A stretch of 64,000 bases of DNA. Source: Aquipseudomonas alcaligenes_A. Its GTDB lineage: Bacteria; Pseudomonadota; Gammaproteobacteria; Pseudomonadales; Pseudomonadaceae. Below are positions 35,323 to 44,075 of the stretch, in pieces; the stretch's first letter is position 1; every line of letters starts with the position of its first letter. A program made the position numbers and the translations under genes. The notes under the pieces are model-generated. The model was given only the letters and a program-made list of their open reading frames with translations, was not told the DNA's origin and made no database searches. The DNA is taken from the NCBI GenBank assembly GCA_048595745.1, contig CP184361.1; one strand, given 5' to 3'.

Positions 35323-36055
35323 GCCACTTCTCCCCTGGCACCAGGATCATGGAGAAGTACGGCGAGGCCAGCGGGTCCACCTGGTCCAGCGGCACTATCT
35401 GCTGGTTGTGCATGGTGGCGCGCTCCACATAGTGGGCGCGCTCGGCCAGACCGAGGCGTTGCAGGACGCGGCGCACCTTGTCGAAGTTGCGACCGAGCTT
35501 CATCACCACGGCGGCTTCGGCGCTACGCAGGCGCTGCTCCAGCTCTTCCTCCGGCAGCACGCCAGAGAGCACGCTCAGGGACTGGTTGCGGTACACCAAT
35601 GGCGTGCCCAGTACCGAGGCGCAGCCGAGCATTGAGCACACGCCGGGCACCACCTCGGCCTCATAGCGTTCGGCCAGGCGGTCGTGCAGGTACATGTAGG
35701 AACCGTAGAAGAACGGATCGCCCTCGCAGATCACCGCCACATCGCGGCCGGCATCCAGCTCGGCGGCTATCTGCACGGCGCAGGTGTCGTAGAAGTCGGC
35801 GATCACATCCTCGTAGGTCAGCGGCGGCTCCAGCTTCTCGGTGGTCACCGGGTAGACCAGCGGCAGGCGACGCTGCGCAGTGGTGAGATGAGCCTCGATG
35901 ATGCCGAAGGCGTTGCCGCCCTGGCCCTTGTTGGCCTTGGCCTTGGCCACGAAGTAGCCCACCACCGGCGCAGACTGCAGCAGGCGCAGAGCCTTGAGGG
36001 TAATCAGTTCCGGATCACCGGGGCCGACGCCGAGGCCGAGCAGACGTCCCTTCAT
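35315..36055 (-). CDS. cobI: Precorrin-2 C20-methyltransferase
   Basis: A 246-residue SAM-dependent methyltransferase making precorrin-3A. Family features: GRLLGLGVGPGDPELITLKA at the start, VICEGDPFFYGSYMYLHDRL and VPGVCSMLGCASVLGTPLVY. The ATG at 36055 overlaps the TGA of cobH (TGATG), so translation is coupled; a GTG one codon earlier is less likely. Downstream it overlaps cobJ. Length is normal for the family. Confidence 0.95.
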   Translation of the reverse strand: MKGRLLGLGVGPGDPELITLKALRLLQSAPVVGYFVAKAKANKGQGGNAFGIIEAHLTTAQRRLPLVYPVTTEKLEPPLTYEDVIADFYDTCAVQIAAELDAGRDVAVICEGDPFFYGSYMYLHDRLAERYEAEVVPGVCSMLGCASVLGTPLVYRNQSLSVLSGVLPEEELEQRLRSAEAAVVMKLGRNFDKVRRVLQRLGLAERAHYVERATMHNQQIVPLDQVDPLASPYFSMILVPGEKWRG

Positions 36056-36681
36056 CACTCCACCTCCGTGGCCAGGGCGTTCACCGCGGCAGCGGCCATG
36101 GCGCTGCCACCACGGCGCCCGCGCACGATGATGTAGGGCACGCCGCGGCTATCGGCAGCCAGCATGTCCTTGGACTCGGCCGCGCCGATAAAGCCCACCG
36201 GCATGCCCAAGATCAGCGCCGGCCTGGGCGCGCCGGCGTCGAGCATCTCCAGCAGGTAGAACAACGCGGTCGGTGCGTTGCCGATCACCACCACGCTGCC
36301 TTCCAGGTGCTCGCGCCAGTGTTCAAGAGCCACGGCAGAGCGGGTGTTGCCAAGCTCGCGGGCCAGCTGCGGCACGTCTGTATTGTGCAGCGTGCAGATC
36401 ACCGGGTTGTTCGCCGGCAGGCGCGCGCGGGTGATGCCTTCGGCCACCATGCGCGCATCGCAGAGGATCGGCGCGCCCTTGGCCAGGGCGGCGCGGCCGG
36501 CGGCACCGGCACCGGGCGAGAAACGCAGGTCCTGCACCACATCGACCATCCCGCAGGCGTGGATCAAACGCACGGCGAGCTTTTCCAGGTCGACGGGGAT
36601 CGCCGAGAGGTCGGCCTCGGCGCGGATGGTGGCGAAGGACTGGCGGTAGATCTCCTGACCATCGCGGATGTAATCGATCAT
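36055..36681 (-). CDS. cobH: Precorrin-8X methylmutase
   Basis: A 208-residue enzyme that shifts a methyl group to give hydrogenobyrinate. Typical motifs are DYIRDGQEIYRQSFATIR at the N-terminus, GAPILCDARMVAEGI and IGMP-like LGMPVGFIGAAESKDML. It overlaps cobG by four bases (ATGA) upstream and cobI by one to three bases downstream, in a tightly packed operon. Confidence 0.95.
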   Translation of the reverse strand: MIDYIRDGQEIYRQSFATIRAEADLSAIPVDLEKLAVRLIHACGMVDVVQDLRFSPGAGAAGRAALAKGAPILCDARMVAEGITRARLPANNPVICTLHNTDVPQLARELGNTRSAVALEHWREHLEGSVVVIGNAPTALFYLLEMLDAGAPRPALILGMPVGFIGAAESKDMLAADSRGVPYIIVRGRRGGSAMAAAAVNALATEVE

Positions 36682-37973
36682 TCGGGGCTTCCTGCGGCGA
36701 GGCGCTCGCCGGCTTGGTCGATATCGAGGGATTGCGCCAACAGGCGGCCGAACCCGGCCAGGCCCTGCTCGCGGCGATAGAGGTCGTAACGGCCGCCGGG
36801 CTGGGCCAGCAGCGTATAAGGCGCGATATGAGCGGCGGCGCAGCTGCGCGGGCAGCCGCTCAGGTGCACCTGGGCGATGTGCGCCGGGAGGCGCTCAGCC
36901 AGCTTGCGGGCATCGGCCTTGGTGTCCGCCTGGGCCCTGGCGCAGCCGGGCAAGCCGCTGCAGGCGAGCAGGCGGGCCAGCGGCGCGCGCGTTTCCAGCA
37001 GCAAGCCAAGGTCATGCAGGGCTTGGCCGACGAAGGCTCGACGGCTCCCAGGTATGTCCGGCAGCAGCAACCCCTGCCATGGCGTGAGACGCAGCTCACC
37101 ACAGCCCTCGGAGTCAGCCAGTTCAGCCAGGGCACTCAATTGGTCGGCGTGTAGCCTCCCGAGCGGCACGCCGGCCAGCAGCATCACCCAGCCTGACTGC
37201 GCCTGCACATGCGCCCCCAGTGGCGGGCTGTCATAGCGCGGACGCCGCGGAGTGGCCCATGGCTGCTGAACAGACAATGGCAGGCGCGCCAGGAACTGCT
37301 CCACCGGCAGCTCAGCCAACAGCTGGCGCATCCGGGTATGCGCGCCGGCCAACTGCAGGAACAGCCGTAGCACGGCCTCCACCAGTCGCTCCGCCTGTGC
37401 CAGGGGAATCACGCCCAGCGCCGCATCGCGCGGGCAGCCCGCCAGGCCGAAGGCCAGGTGCGTGCCGCCAGGCAACGCGCTGAGCCACAGGTCGTGGGGA
37501 TGGTCGAGCATGGCGAGGGCCTCGCCGCCGTCCAGCTGGAGGGCGAACTTGGCCGACAAGGCGTGAAACTCGGGCGTATTTTCCAGCAGCGCCAGCAGGC
37601 GGCCGGCCAGCGGGCGGGTATCGAGGTGCGCGCTGCGATCGCGCCCGGCCGCCGGACTGAGTAGCAGGTTGCGCACATCATCAGCATCCGGGTGGCGCGG
37701 GCCGAGGCCGGCGGCCAGCAGGTGCTGCACCAGCGGTTCATGATTCTCGTCGCGCACGCCGCGCAACTGCAGGTTGCTGCGGTTGGTCAGCTCCAGCACG
37801 CCACTGCCGCAGAGCCGCGCGGCCTCGGCCACGGCGCGGGCCTGCGCGCTGGTCAGCAGCCCACCGGGCAGCTTGACGCGGCAAATGCCGCCATCGCGCG
37901 CGGGCACGACACGCCATAACCCCGGGCAGGCCGAGGGACGCAACAAAGACGCGGCAGGAGCAACTGGCTGCAT
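36678..37973 (-). CDS. cobG: Precorrin-3B synthase
   Basis: A 431-residue Fe-S protein of the sulfite/nitrite reductase fold that uses O2 to make precorrin-3B, marking the aerobic corrin route. Two ferrodoxin-like repeats are seen (TSAQARAVAEAARLCGSGVL and LHADQLSALAELADSEGCGE). The 4Fe-4S/sirohaem-type cysteines lie in CSGLPGCAR and HLSGCPRSCAA. First gene of the leftward cob operon, behind a cobalamin riboswitch. The start lacks a strong ribosome site, in keeping with control at translation by the riboswitch. Confidence 0.92.
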   Translation of the reverse strand: MQPVAPAASLLRPSACPGLWRVVPARDGGICRVKLPGGLLTSAQARAVAEAARLCGSGVLELTNRSNLQLRGVRDENHEPLVQHLLAAGLGPRHPDADDVRNLLLSPAAGRDRSAHLDTRPLAGRLLALLENTPEFHALSAKFALQLDGGEALAMLDHPHDLWLSALPGGTHLAFGLAGCPRDAALGVIPLAQAERLVEAVLRLFLQLAGAHTRMRQLLAELPVEQFLARLPLSVQQPWATPRRPRYDSPPLGAHVQAQSGWVMLLAGVPLGRLHADQLSALAELADSEGCGELRLTPWQGLLLPDIPGSRRAFVGQALHDLGLLLETRAPLARLLACSGLPGCARAQADTKADARKLAERLPAHIAQVHLSGCPRSCAAAHIAPYTLLAQPGGRYDLYRREQGLAGFGRLLAQSLDIDQAGERLAAGSPE

Positions 37974-38084
37974 GCGGTCACCGACAACAAACGACGCGGC
38001 GACCGAACCGGAGGCATCACCCGGGCAGGGCGATTCCTTGGCATCGGTACACCCCGCCCGATGTTGGCACTCGCGACTGCGTCG

Positions 38085-38235
38085 TCGGCAGGTCTCCTGG
38101 CTGGCAGGTCATCATCGCGGCGCGGCCTTCCCGATTGCTCAGTGGCGTGTGTGCGGAGCGACTCGCTGCTTACAGTTGCGGGGGCAGCCATGGTTGGAGC
38201 CGGAGCTCACCCATGTTCCCTCTTAGGCCCGTAAG
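38085..38235 (-). ncRNA. Cobalamin riboswitch controlling the cobG operon
   Basis: On the minus strand I read AGAGGGAACATGGGTGAG, then CTCCGG, GCTGCCCCCGCAACTGTAA, GCCACTG, CGGGAAGGCCG, GATGATGACC and the B12 box GCCAGGAGACCTGCC (38087-38101). These match, in order, the conserved elements of the cobalamin riboswitch (RF00174). It ends about 110 bases upstream of the cobG start. Binding of adenosylcobalamin would reduce expression of cobG-H-I-J. Confidence 0.95.
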
Positions 38236-38259
38236 GAGCCACGATCTGCTGCGCGTCGG

Positions 38260-38344
38260 AAAAACTGCGTTGAAAGCGGCTTCGGAATGCTCATTTACCG
38301 TTCGTAAACTCCGCTTCCTCAGCCCCTTTCGCCTGGTTTTTCTC
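38260..38344. repeat. Long imperfect hairpin repeat in the cob intergenic region
   Basis: GAAAAACTGCGTTGAAAGCG pairs imperfectly with CCCTTTCGCCTGGTTTTTC, and the inner GGAATGCTCATTTAC pairs with GTAAACTCCGCTTCC around a short loop. An 85-base near-palindrome of a kind I remember from Pseudomonas intergenic DNA. It lies between the riboswitch and the cobL promoter region and may separate the two transcripts. Confidence 0.65.
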
Positions 38345-38450
38345 TAGCTCGCCAGATCGTGAACCGTCTCATGGGCACCGACGAAGGCGCTATTATGCCC
38401 GCTTTTTCCGGCGCAGGGCCAAGCCCGCGCGTCACCGCAAGGAGAGCTGC

Positions 38451-39653
38451 ATGACGGCCTGGCTGACAGTGGTGGGCATTGGCGAAGACGGCTACGCCGG
38501 TCTGGGCAAGGCGGCGCGGCGCGCGTTGCTGGAGGCCGAGTGCATTGTCGGTGCGCCGCGCCAGCTCGACCTGCTGCCACCTTGCATCCGCGCCGCGCGC
38601 CTGACCTGGCCAAGCCCCTTCAGCCTGGAGCCGGTGTTGCAGCGGCGCGGCATGCCGACCTGCGTGCTGGCGAGCGGCGACCCCATGCTCTACGGCGTCG
38701 GCGCCAGCCTGGCGCGCCAGCTGGATGAAGGCGAGATGCTTGTGCTGCCGACGCCCTCCGCCTATTCGCTGGCCGCCGCGCGCCTGGGCTGGCCGCTGCA
38801 AGACATCACCCTGCTGTCGGTGGTCGCGCGCCCGCTGCCGGCCGTCGCCCGCCATCTGCACGACGGCCAGCGCCTGCTGATCCTGTGCAACGACGGCAGC
38901 AGCCCGAGCGCCCTCGCCGCTCTGCTGCGCGAGCGCGGCTTCGGCGCCAGCCGCCTGAGCGTACTGGAGCACCTGGGCGGCCCGCTGGAGCGGCGAATCG
39001 ATGGCCTGGCAGATAGCTGGAACCTGGAGGAAGTGGCCGCACTCAATCTGCTGGCCGTCGAGTGCCGGGCCGATACCGGCGTGCAGCCGCTGCCACTGAC
39101 GGTCGGCCTGCCCGACGATGCCTATCGCCACGACGGCCAGCTGACCAAGCGCGACGTGCGCGCCGTCACCCTGGCCCGCCTGGCACCCCGCCCCGGTGAG
39201 CTGCTGTGGGATGTCGGTGCTGGTTGCGGCTCGATCGGCATCGAATGGCTGCGCAGCCACCCACACTGCCGCGCCATTGCCATCGAAGCTGATGCCGGTC
39301 GCCAGCAGTTGATCGCTCATAACCGCGACGCTCTCGGCGCACCGCAGCTGCAACTGGTGGCCGGCGAGGCACCGCAGGCCCTGGGCGGGCTGGAAGCGCC
39401 CGACGCCATCTTTATCGGCGGCGGCGTCACCGTGCCCGGCATGCTGGAGCAGTGCTGGCAGGCGCTCAAGCCGGGCGGCAGGCTGATCGCCAATGCCGTG
39501 ACCCTGCAGAGCGAGGCCGTGCTGGTGGCTTTTCGCGCACAGCACGGCGGCGAGCTGACCCGCATCGCCATCGCCCAGGCCCAGCCGTTGGGCGACTTCG
39601 ATACCTGGCGCAGCGCACTGCCGATCACCCTGCTGCAGGTGCACAAACCGTGA
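38451..39653 (+). CDS. cobL: Precorrin-6Y C5,15-methyltransferase (decarboxylating)
   Basis: A 400-residue fusion of a CbiE-type methyltransferase (about 1-200; VVGIGEDGYAGLGKAARRAL, VLASGDPMLYGVGASLARQL) and a CbiT-type methyltransferase/decarboxylase (about 205-400; LWDVGAGCGSIGIEWLRSHP, FIGGGVTVPGMLEQCW). It methylates C5 and C15 and removes the acetate carboxyl. AAGGAG precedes the ATG. Its stop overlaps the GTG start of cobK (GTGA). It diverges from cobG and is not covered by the riboswitch on the other strand. Confidence 0.95.
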   Translation: MTAWLTVVGIGEDGYAGLGKAARRALLEAECIVGAPRQLDLLPPCIRAARLTWPSPFSLEPVLQRRGMPTCVLASGDPMLYGVGASLARQLDEGEMLVLPTPSAYSLAAARLGWPLQDITLLSVVARPLPAVARHLHDGQRLLILCNDGSSPSALAALLRERGFGASRLSVLEHLGGPLERRIDGLADSWNLEEVAALNLLAVECRADTGVQPLPLTVGLPDDAYRHDGQLTKRDVRAVTLARLAPRPGELLWDVGAGCGSIGIEWLRSHPHCRAIAIEADAGRQQLIAHNRDALGAPQLQLVAGEAPQALGGLEAPDAIFIGGGVTVPGMLEQCWQALKPGGRLIANAVTLQSEAVLVAFRAQHGGELTRIAIAQAQPLGDFDTWRSALPITLLQVHKP

Positions 39654-40372
39654 CCCGCGTGTTGCTGCTCGGCGGCGTCGGCGATGCCCTGCGCCTGGTG
39701 CGACGCCTGGGCCCCGAGCATCTTTACAGCCTGGCCGGGCTGGGCAAGGTGCCGGATGATCTGAGCTGCCGGGTGCGCGTCGGTGGATTTGGCGGTGCCG
39801 AAGGGTTGGCCGATTTCATTCGCACTGAAGGCTTCGACCTGCTGCTGGACGTCACTCACCCCTATGCCGCGCGGATCAGCGCCAATGCCGCTGCGGCCGC
39901 GCGCCTGGCCGGGGTACCCTGCTGGGCGCTGCGCCGGCCCGGCTGGCAGCCGCAGCCTGGCGACGACTGGCGCGAGGTAGCCGACTGGGCCGCACTGGTC
40001 TCGGCGCTGGCGCCCTTCCGCAAGCCCCTCTTCACCCTCGGCCGCGAACCGCTGGCGCACCTCGATGAAATCCCGGTACACCAGCACTGGACCCTGCGCC
40101 TGCTCGACGCCCAGCCCGAACACCCACGCGCCCGCTGCATCGCCGCGCGCGGCCCGTTCGCGCTCGAAGATGAACGGGCGCTATTCGCCAACGAGGGCTT
40201 CGATGTGCTGATCAGCAAGAACAGCGGCGGCAACGCCACCGAGGCCAAGCTGCAGGTCGCCCGCGAGCGCGGCCTGCCGGTTTTGATCCTGCAACGCCCG
40301 CCACTGCCCGAGGTGGAGCGCAGCTTCGCCGATCCCGACACCCTGTGGCAGGCGCTACAGCCGCTGCTTTGA
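39650..40372 (+). CDS. cobK: Precorrin-6A reductase
   Basis: A 240-residue NADPH-dependent reductase making precorrin-6B. Features are VLLLGGVGDALRLVRRLG at the N-terminus, LLLDVTHPYAARISANAA, and the C-terminal LISKNSGGNATEAKLQVARE. The start is GTG at 39650, overlapping the cobL stop by four bases. In P. aeruginosa, as I recall, a cbiD-like gene separates cobL from cobK; none is here. Confidence 0.94.
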   Translation: MTRVLLLGGVGDALRLVRRLGPEHLYSLAGLGKVPDDLSCRVRVGGFGGAEGLADFIRTEGFDLLLDVTHPYAARISANAAAAARLAGVPCWALRRPGWQPQPGDDWREVADWAALVSALAPFRKPLFTLGREPLAHLDEIPVHQHWTLRLLDAQPEHPRARCIAARGPFALEDERALFANEGFDVLISKNSGGNATEAKLQVARERGLPVLILQRPPLPEVERSFADPDTLWQALQPLL

Positions 40373-40381
40373 GAACACCCA

Positions 40382-41095
40382 ATGAAGACCTCAATCTACG
40401 CCCGTGTCCTGTTCGCCGGCCCCGACCTCGACCATGGCAGCTTCGCCGAGCTGATCCGCCGCCAGTTCGGCGAACAGTTCGGCGCCGCCGTGCTGAGCGA
40501 TCTGTTCGAAACCAGCACCGGTTATGACGCACTCTGGACGCACGTGCGCGAGTGCCTGAGCGGCGAAGAACTGCCGCTACTGGTCGTGGATCTGGACCCG
40601 CTCGGCAGCAGCCAGCAACTGGACTGGCTACGCGGCGAGCTACAGGCGCTGGGAGGCGAGCACGCCGACCGGCTGTTCGTCTGCGCAGGCAATGCCGAGG
40701 ACGCGGCAGCGCTGGCCGAGCTGATCCGGCAACCGGAAAAGCACCTGGGCTGTGTGGACGTGCCGCAGCTGCCGCCATCCCACGCCTGGTCGTGCATCCC
40801 ACCGCACCGCTATCGCGTGCTGCTGTGCAACGGCCCGCGCTGCACCCGGCGTGGCGCCCTGCCGCTGTGGAAGCTGTTGCGCGAAGAGCTGAAGGCAGTC
40901 GGGCGCCTGGAGACCGAGGATGGCGTGCATATCACCCGCACCCAGTGCCAGTTTCCCTGCGACCAGGGGCCGACCCTGAGCGTCTACCCGAGCGGCGAGT
41001 GGTACCGCATTCGCGATGCAGCCGAGGTGAGGCGTCTGGTGCAGGAGCGTTTCGTCGAGGAGCGCGCCGTGCCCGAGCTGATCATGCGCGCATGA
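40382..41095 (+). CDS. Protein with C-terminal thioredoxin-like [2Fe-2S] ferredoxin domain
   Basis: A 237-residue protein. The C-terminal third carries four cysteines in a C-x4-C / C-x3-C pattern, CNGPRC (149-154) and CQFPC (189-193), followed by LSVYPSGEWYRI, the pattern of thioredoxin-fold [2Fe-2S] ferredoxins. The N-terminal ~130 residues resemble no family I know; they contain LLVVDLDPLGSSQQLDWLRG. It follows cobK by nine bases and is probably co-transcribed, so an electron-transfer role in corrin synthesis, such as cobalt reduction, is possible but unproven. Confidence 0.8.
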   Translation: MKTSIYARVLFAGPDLDHGSFAELIRRQFGEQFGAAVLSDLFETSTGYDALWTHVRECLSGEELPLLVVDLDPLGSSQQLDWLRGELQALGGEHADRLFVCAGNAEDAAALAELIRQPEKHLGCVDVPQLPPSHAWSCIPPHRYRVLLCNGPRCTRRGALPLWKLLREELKAVGRLETEDGVHITRTQCQFPCDQGPTLSVYPSGEWYRIRDAAEVRRLVQERFVEERAVPELIMRA

Positions 41096-41175
41096 TCATG
41101 GAACCCATGTAGGACGAGTGGAACCCACGCGGTGTGATTACGCAGGTTTCAAACGCCCTACCAAAAGCTCACCCG

Positions 41176-41206
41176 GAAACGAAACCGGCCGCTCTGGGCG
41201 GCCGGT
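41176..41206 (-). terminator. Terminator for ttcA
   Basis: ACCGGCCGC and GCGGCCGGT (41184-41206) form a 9-bp stem; on the minus strand TTTCGTTTCC follows. It lies just after the ttcA stop and between convergent transcripts. Confidence 0.75.
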
Positions 41207-41212
41207 CGGGGA

Positions 41213-42040
41213 TCACAGATTCATCACGTCGAGGAAGCGTGGCGTGGCGCTGTCGTCGATCTTCAGGCTCTGGAAATCGAACAGATTGCGGTCGGCCAGT
41301 TGCGACGGCACCACGTTCTGCAGGGCGCGGAACATGATTTCGGTACGGCCCGGGCTCTTGCGCTCCCACTCGGTGAGCATTTCCTTGACCACCTGGCGCT
41401 GCAGGTTTTCCTGCGAACCGCACAGGTTGCACGGGATGATCGGGAATTCCTTCATCACCGAATAGGCCTCGATGTCCTTCTCGCTGCAGTAGGCCAACGG
41501 GCGGATCACCACGTTGCGGCCGTCGTCGGACAGCAGCTTGGGCGGCATGGCCTTGAGCGTGCCGCCGTAGAACATGTTGAGGAAGAAGGTCTCGAGGATG
41601 TCGTCGCGGTGGTGACCGAGTGCCATCTTGGTCGCGCCGATCTCGTCGGCGTAGGTGTACAGGGTGCCGCGGCGCAGGCGTGAGCACAGCGAGCAGGTGG
41701 TCTTGCCCTCCGGGATCTTCTCCTTCACCACCGAGTAGGTGTCCTTCTCGATGATGTGGTACGGCACGCCGATGGACTCCAGGTAGGCCGGCAGCACGTG
41801 CTCGGGGAAGCCGGGCTGCTTCTGGTCCATGTTCACCGCCACGATCTCGAACCGGATCGGCGCCACCTTCTGCAGGTACAGCAGCACGTCGAGCATGGTG
41901 TAGCTGTCCTTGCCGCCGGACAGGCAGACCATCACCTTGTCGCCGTCCTCGATCATGTTGAAGTCGGCAATGGCCTCGCCGACCTGGCGACGCAGGCGCT
42001 TCTGCAGTTTGTTCTGGTTGACCGAGAGGGTGCTGGGCAT
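41213..42040 (-). CDS. ttcA: tRNA 2-thiocytidine synthetase TtcA
   Basis: A 275-residue enzyme that thiolates C32 of certain tRNAs using ATP and an Fe-S cluster. The PP-loop is SGGKDS (41-46). The cluster/catalytic cysteines are in CSLCSR (C116, C119) and CNLCGS (C204, C207). LGHHRDDILETFFLNMFYGG is the family's conserved block. Length is normal. The gene is alone, with the DnaJ-related gene divergent 86 bases away. Confidence 0.96.
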   Translation of the reverse strand: MPSTLSVNQNKLQKRLRRQVGEAIADFNMIEDGDKVMVCLSGGKDSYTMLDVLLYLQKVAPIRFEIVAVNMDQKQPGFPEHVLPAYLESIGVPYHIIEKDTYSVVKEKIPEGKTTCSLCSRLRRGTLYTYADEIGATKMALGHHRDDILETFFLNMFYGGTLKAMPPKLLSDDGRNVVIRPLAYCSEKDIEAYSVMKEFPIIPCNLCGSQENLQRQVVKEMLTEWERKSPGRTEIMFRALQNVVPSQLADRNLFDFQSLKIDDSATPRFLDVMNL

Positions 42041-42126
42041 GGTGCTGGGAAATCCGGGGTGAAGGCGAAAAGCTGGCTATTTTACGCACAAAGCCGGCGC
42101 ACGGCAGCCCGTGTTAGGCTCAGCCG

Positions 42127-42720
42127 ATGAACAACGACCTTGATCCCGCCCTCGACCTGCCCGAGCAACTGCACGAACTGCTGCGCGCCGCGCCCGCCGG
42201 CATCAGCGAATTCCAGCTGATCCAACAGCTCAAGGCGCGCCACTGCACGCATATCCCCAACCTCGGGCTGGCCGACAAGCTGGTGCTGTTCCGCACCCAC
42301 TTCCTGCTGTTCAACGCCCTGTACCTGTTGCGCGAACGCCTTTGGGGGCGCGAGGAAGCGCACCTGCAGATCAGCCCGCTGTGCGTGCAGTTGCAGCCCT
42401 GGCACAGCGGCGGCGAAGGCCTGGCCCAGCACGACCCGCTGCGTGACTACTATCTCAATCTGAACAATCTGCGCGACACCACCGAACGCGACGTGGAAAA
42501 GCTGCTGGCCAGCTTCTGGACGCGCATGCAGGGCGGCGACGAGAAGCGCGCGGCCCTGGAGCTGTTCGAGCTCAATGGCGACCAGCCGCTCAATCTCGCC
42601 GCTATCAAGCTGCGTTACCGCCAGCTGGTGAGCCAGCACCATCCGGATCGCGGCGGCAGCACGGAGCGTCTGCAGTCGATCAACCTGGCGATGGAAATAC
42701 TTGAGCGCTATTACGGCTGA
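42127..42720 (+). CDS. DnaJ-related protein with C-terminal J domain
   Basis: A 197-residue protein. The N-terminal ~130 residues match the DNAJ_related region (FQLIQQLKARHCTHIPN and LVLFRTHFLLFNALYLLR), and a short J domain ends the protein, with the HPD tripeptide in VSQHHPDRGGSTERLQ. J domains stimulate the ATPase of Hsp70/DnaK partners; the client is unknown. AGG lies upstream of the ATG. Confidence 0.88.
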   Translation: MNNDLDPALDLPEQLHELLRAAPAGISEFQLIQQLKARHCTHIPNLGLADKLVLFRTHFLLFNALYLLRERLWGREEAHLQISPLCVQLQPWHSGGEGLAQHDPLRDYYLNLNNLRDTTERDVEKLLASFWTRMQGGDEKRAALELFELNGDQPLNLAAIKLRYRQLVSQHHPDRGGSTERLQSINLAMEILERYYG

Positions 42721-42886
42721 CAGATAGAGAGCAATTCGCTCTAAAGCCACGGCTCACGCGGACTCCAGCCTTCTCCTATACTGCGACACACGGTCGCACT
42801 TAATTCGGCCTGCACCCGGCGCTGCTGAGCACGCACTCCGGGCGCTACGCTCGGGGCGATCGACAATAAAAAGAGGAGGTGTCTGC

Positions 42887-43486
42887 ATGATCCACCATGT
42901 TTGGGGGCTCTTCACCCATCCCGACCAAGAGTGGCAGGAAATCCGTGGCGAGGAAGAAAGCATCAGCCACATGTACCTGACCCACGTCCTGATTCTCGCT
43001 GCCATCCCCGCGCTCTGCGCCTACTTCGGCACTACGCAGGTAGGCTGGACCATCGGCGATGGCGATCCGGTAAAACTCACCGCCGAAAGTGCGTTGCAGA
43101 TGACCATCATGTCCTACCTGGCGATGCTGGCCGGCGTAGCCGTGATGGGCGCCTTCATCCACTGGATGGCACGTACCTATGACTCCAACCCGACCATGAC
43201 CCAGTGCGTGGTCTTTGCCGCCTACTGTGCCACCCCGCTGTTCATCGGCGGTGTCGCCGCACTCTACCCGAGCCTGTGGCTGGGCATGTTCATCGGTACG
43301 GCGGCCATCTGCTACACGGTCTACCTGCTATATGCCGGCATTCCTACCTTCATGGGCATTCCCCAGGACGAAGGCTTCATGTTCTCCAGTTCGGTGCTGG
43401 CCGTAGGCCTGGTGGTGCTGGTGGCGATGATCGCCTGCTCGGTGATTCTCTGGGGCTTCGGCGTGGGGCCGGTCTACACCAGCTGA
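42887..43486 (+). CDS. Yip1 family membrane protein
   Basis: A 199-residue protein with five hydrophobic helices (about 32-48, 68-90, 103-125, 128-145, 163-192). The opening MIHHVWGLFTHPDQEWQEIR is common to bacterial YIP1 proteins. AGGAGG lies nine bases before the ATG, a strong site. Function is not established in bacteria. A terminator follows. The 166-base gap before it shows no further gene. Confidence 0.87.
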   Translation: MIHHVWGLFTHPDQEWQEIRGEEESISHMYLTHVLILAAIPALCAYFGTTQVGWTIGDGDPVKLTAESALQMTIMSYLAMLAGVAVMGAFIHWMARTYDSNPTMTQCVVFAAYCATPLFIGGVAALYPSLWLGMFIGTAAICYTVYLLYAGIPTFMGIPQDEGFMFSSSVLAVGLVVLVAMIACSVILWGFGVGPVYTS

Positions 43487-43513
43487 TTGGAAACCCGGCC
43501 TGCCGCCACAGGG

Positions 43514-43543
43514 AGCCGCCTTCGGGCGGCTTCGTGTTTTATG
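43514..43543 (+). terminator. Rho-independent terminator after the Yip1 gene
   Basis: AGCCGCC, loop TTCG, GGCGGCT, then TCGTGTTTTAT. A UUCG-type tetraloop and T-rich tail make it convincing. Confidence 0.9.
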
Positions 43544-43571
43544 GCGCCCCTGGACGCGGCATAATCGCCGC

Positions 43572-44066
43572 ATGCCCGAACTGCTCCATGCCCGCGTCGA
43601 AGCCTGTTACCAACTGGCCGAGGACTTCTTCAAACGCTCATTCCCTCGCCCCGAAGTCAGCTTCAAGCTGCGCGGGCAGAAGGCCGGGGTCGCGCACCTG
43701 CAGGAAAACCTGCTGCGCTTCAACCCCAAGCTCTACGCGGAAAACCGCGAGCACTTCCTCAAGCAGACGGTGGCCCACGAAGTCGCCCACCTGGTGGCGC
43801 ACCAGCTGTTCGGCCCGCGCATCCAGCCGCATGGCGAGGAATGGCAGCTGATCATGCGCGGCGTCTACGAGCTGCCACCGGACCGCTGCCATAACTATGA
43901 CGTGGGCCGGCGCAAGGTCACCCGCTACCTCTACCTGTGCCAGTGCCCGGACGGCGAGTTCCCCTTCTCCGCCAAGCGCCATGGCCTGGTGCGCCAGGGC
44001 CGCCGCTACTTCTGCAGGTGCTGCCGCGCGACGCTGGTGTTTAGCGGCGAGCAGCGGGTGGAGTGA
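43572..44066 (+). CDS. SprT-family zinc metalloprotease-like protein
   Basis: A 164-residue protein with the zinc site HEVAHLVAH (H69, E70, H73) and a C-terminal zinc ribbon (YLCQCPDG and FCRCCRATLVF). SprT/Spartan relatives cleave DNA-bound proteins in eukaryotes; the bacterial role is unsettled. No signal peptide. The N-terminal MPELLHARVEACYQLAEDFF is family-like. It converges on the LprI-type gene, nine bases away. Confidence 0.9.
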   Translation: MPELLHARVEACYQLAEDFFKRSFPRPEVSFKLRGQKAGVAHLQENLLRFNPKLYAENREHFLKQTVAHEVAHLVAHQLFGPRIQPHGEEWQLIMRGVYELPPDRCHNYDVGRRKVTRYLYLCQCPDGEFPFSAKRHGLVRQGRRYFCRCCRATLVFSGEQRVE

Positions 44067-44075
44067 CCCGTCGGG

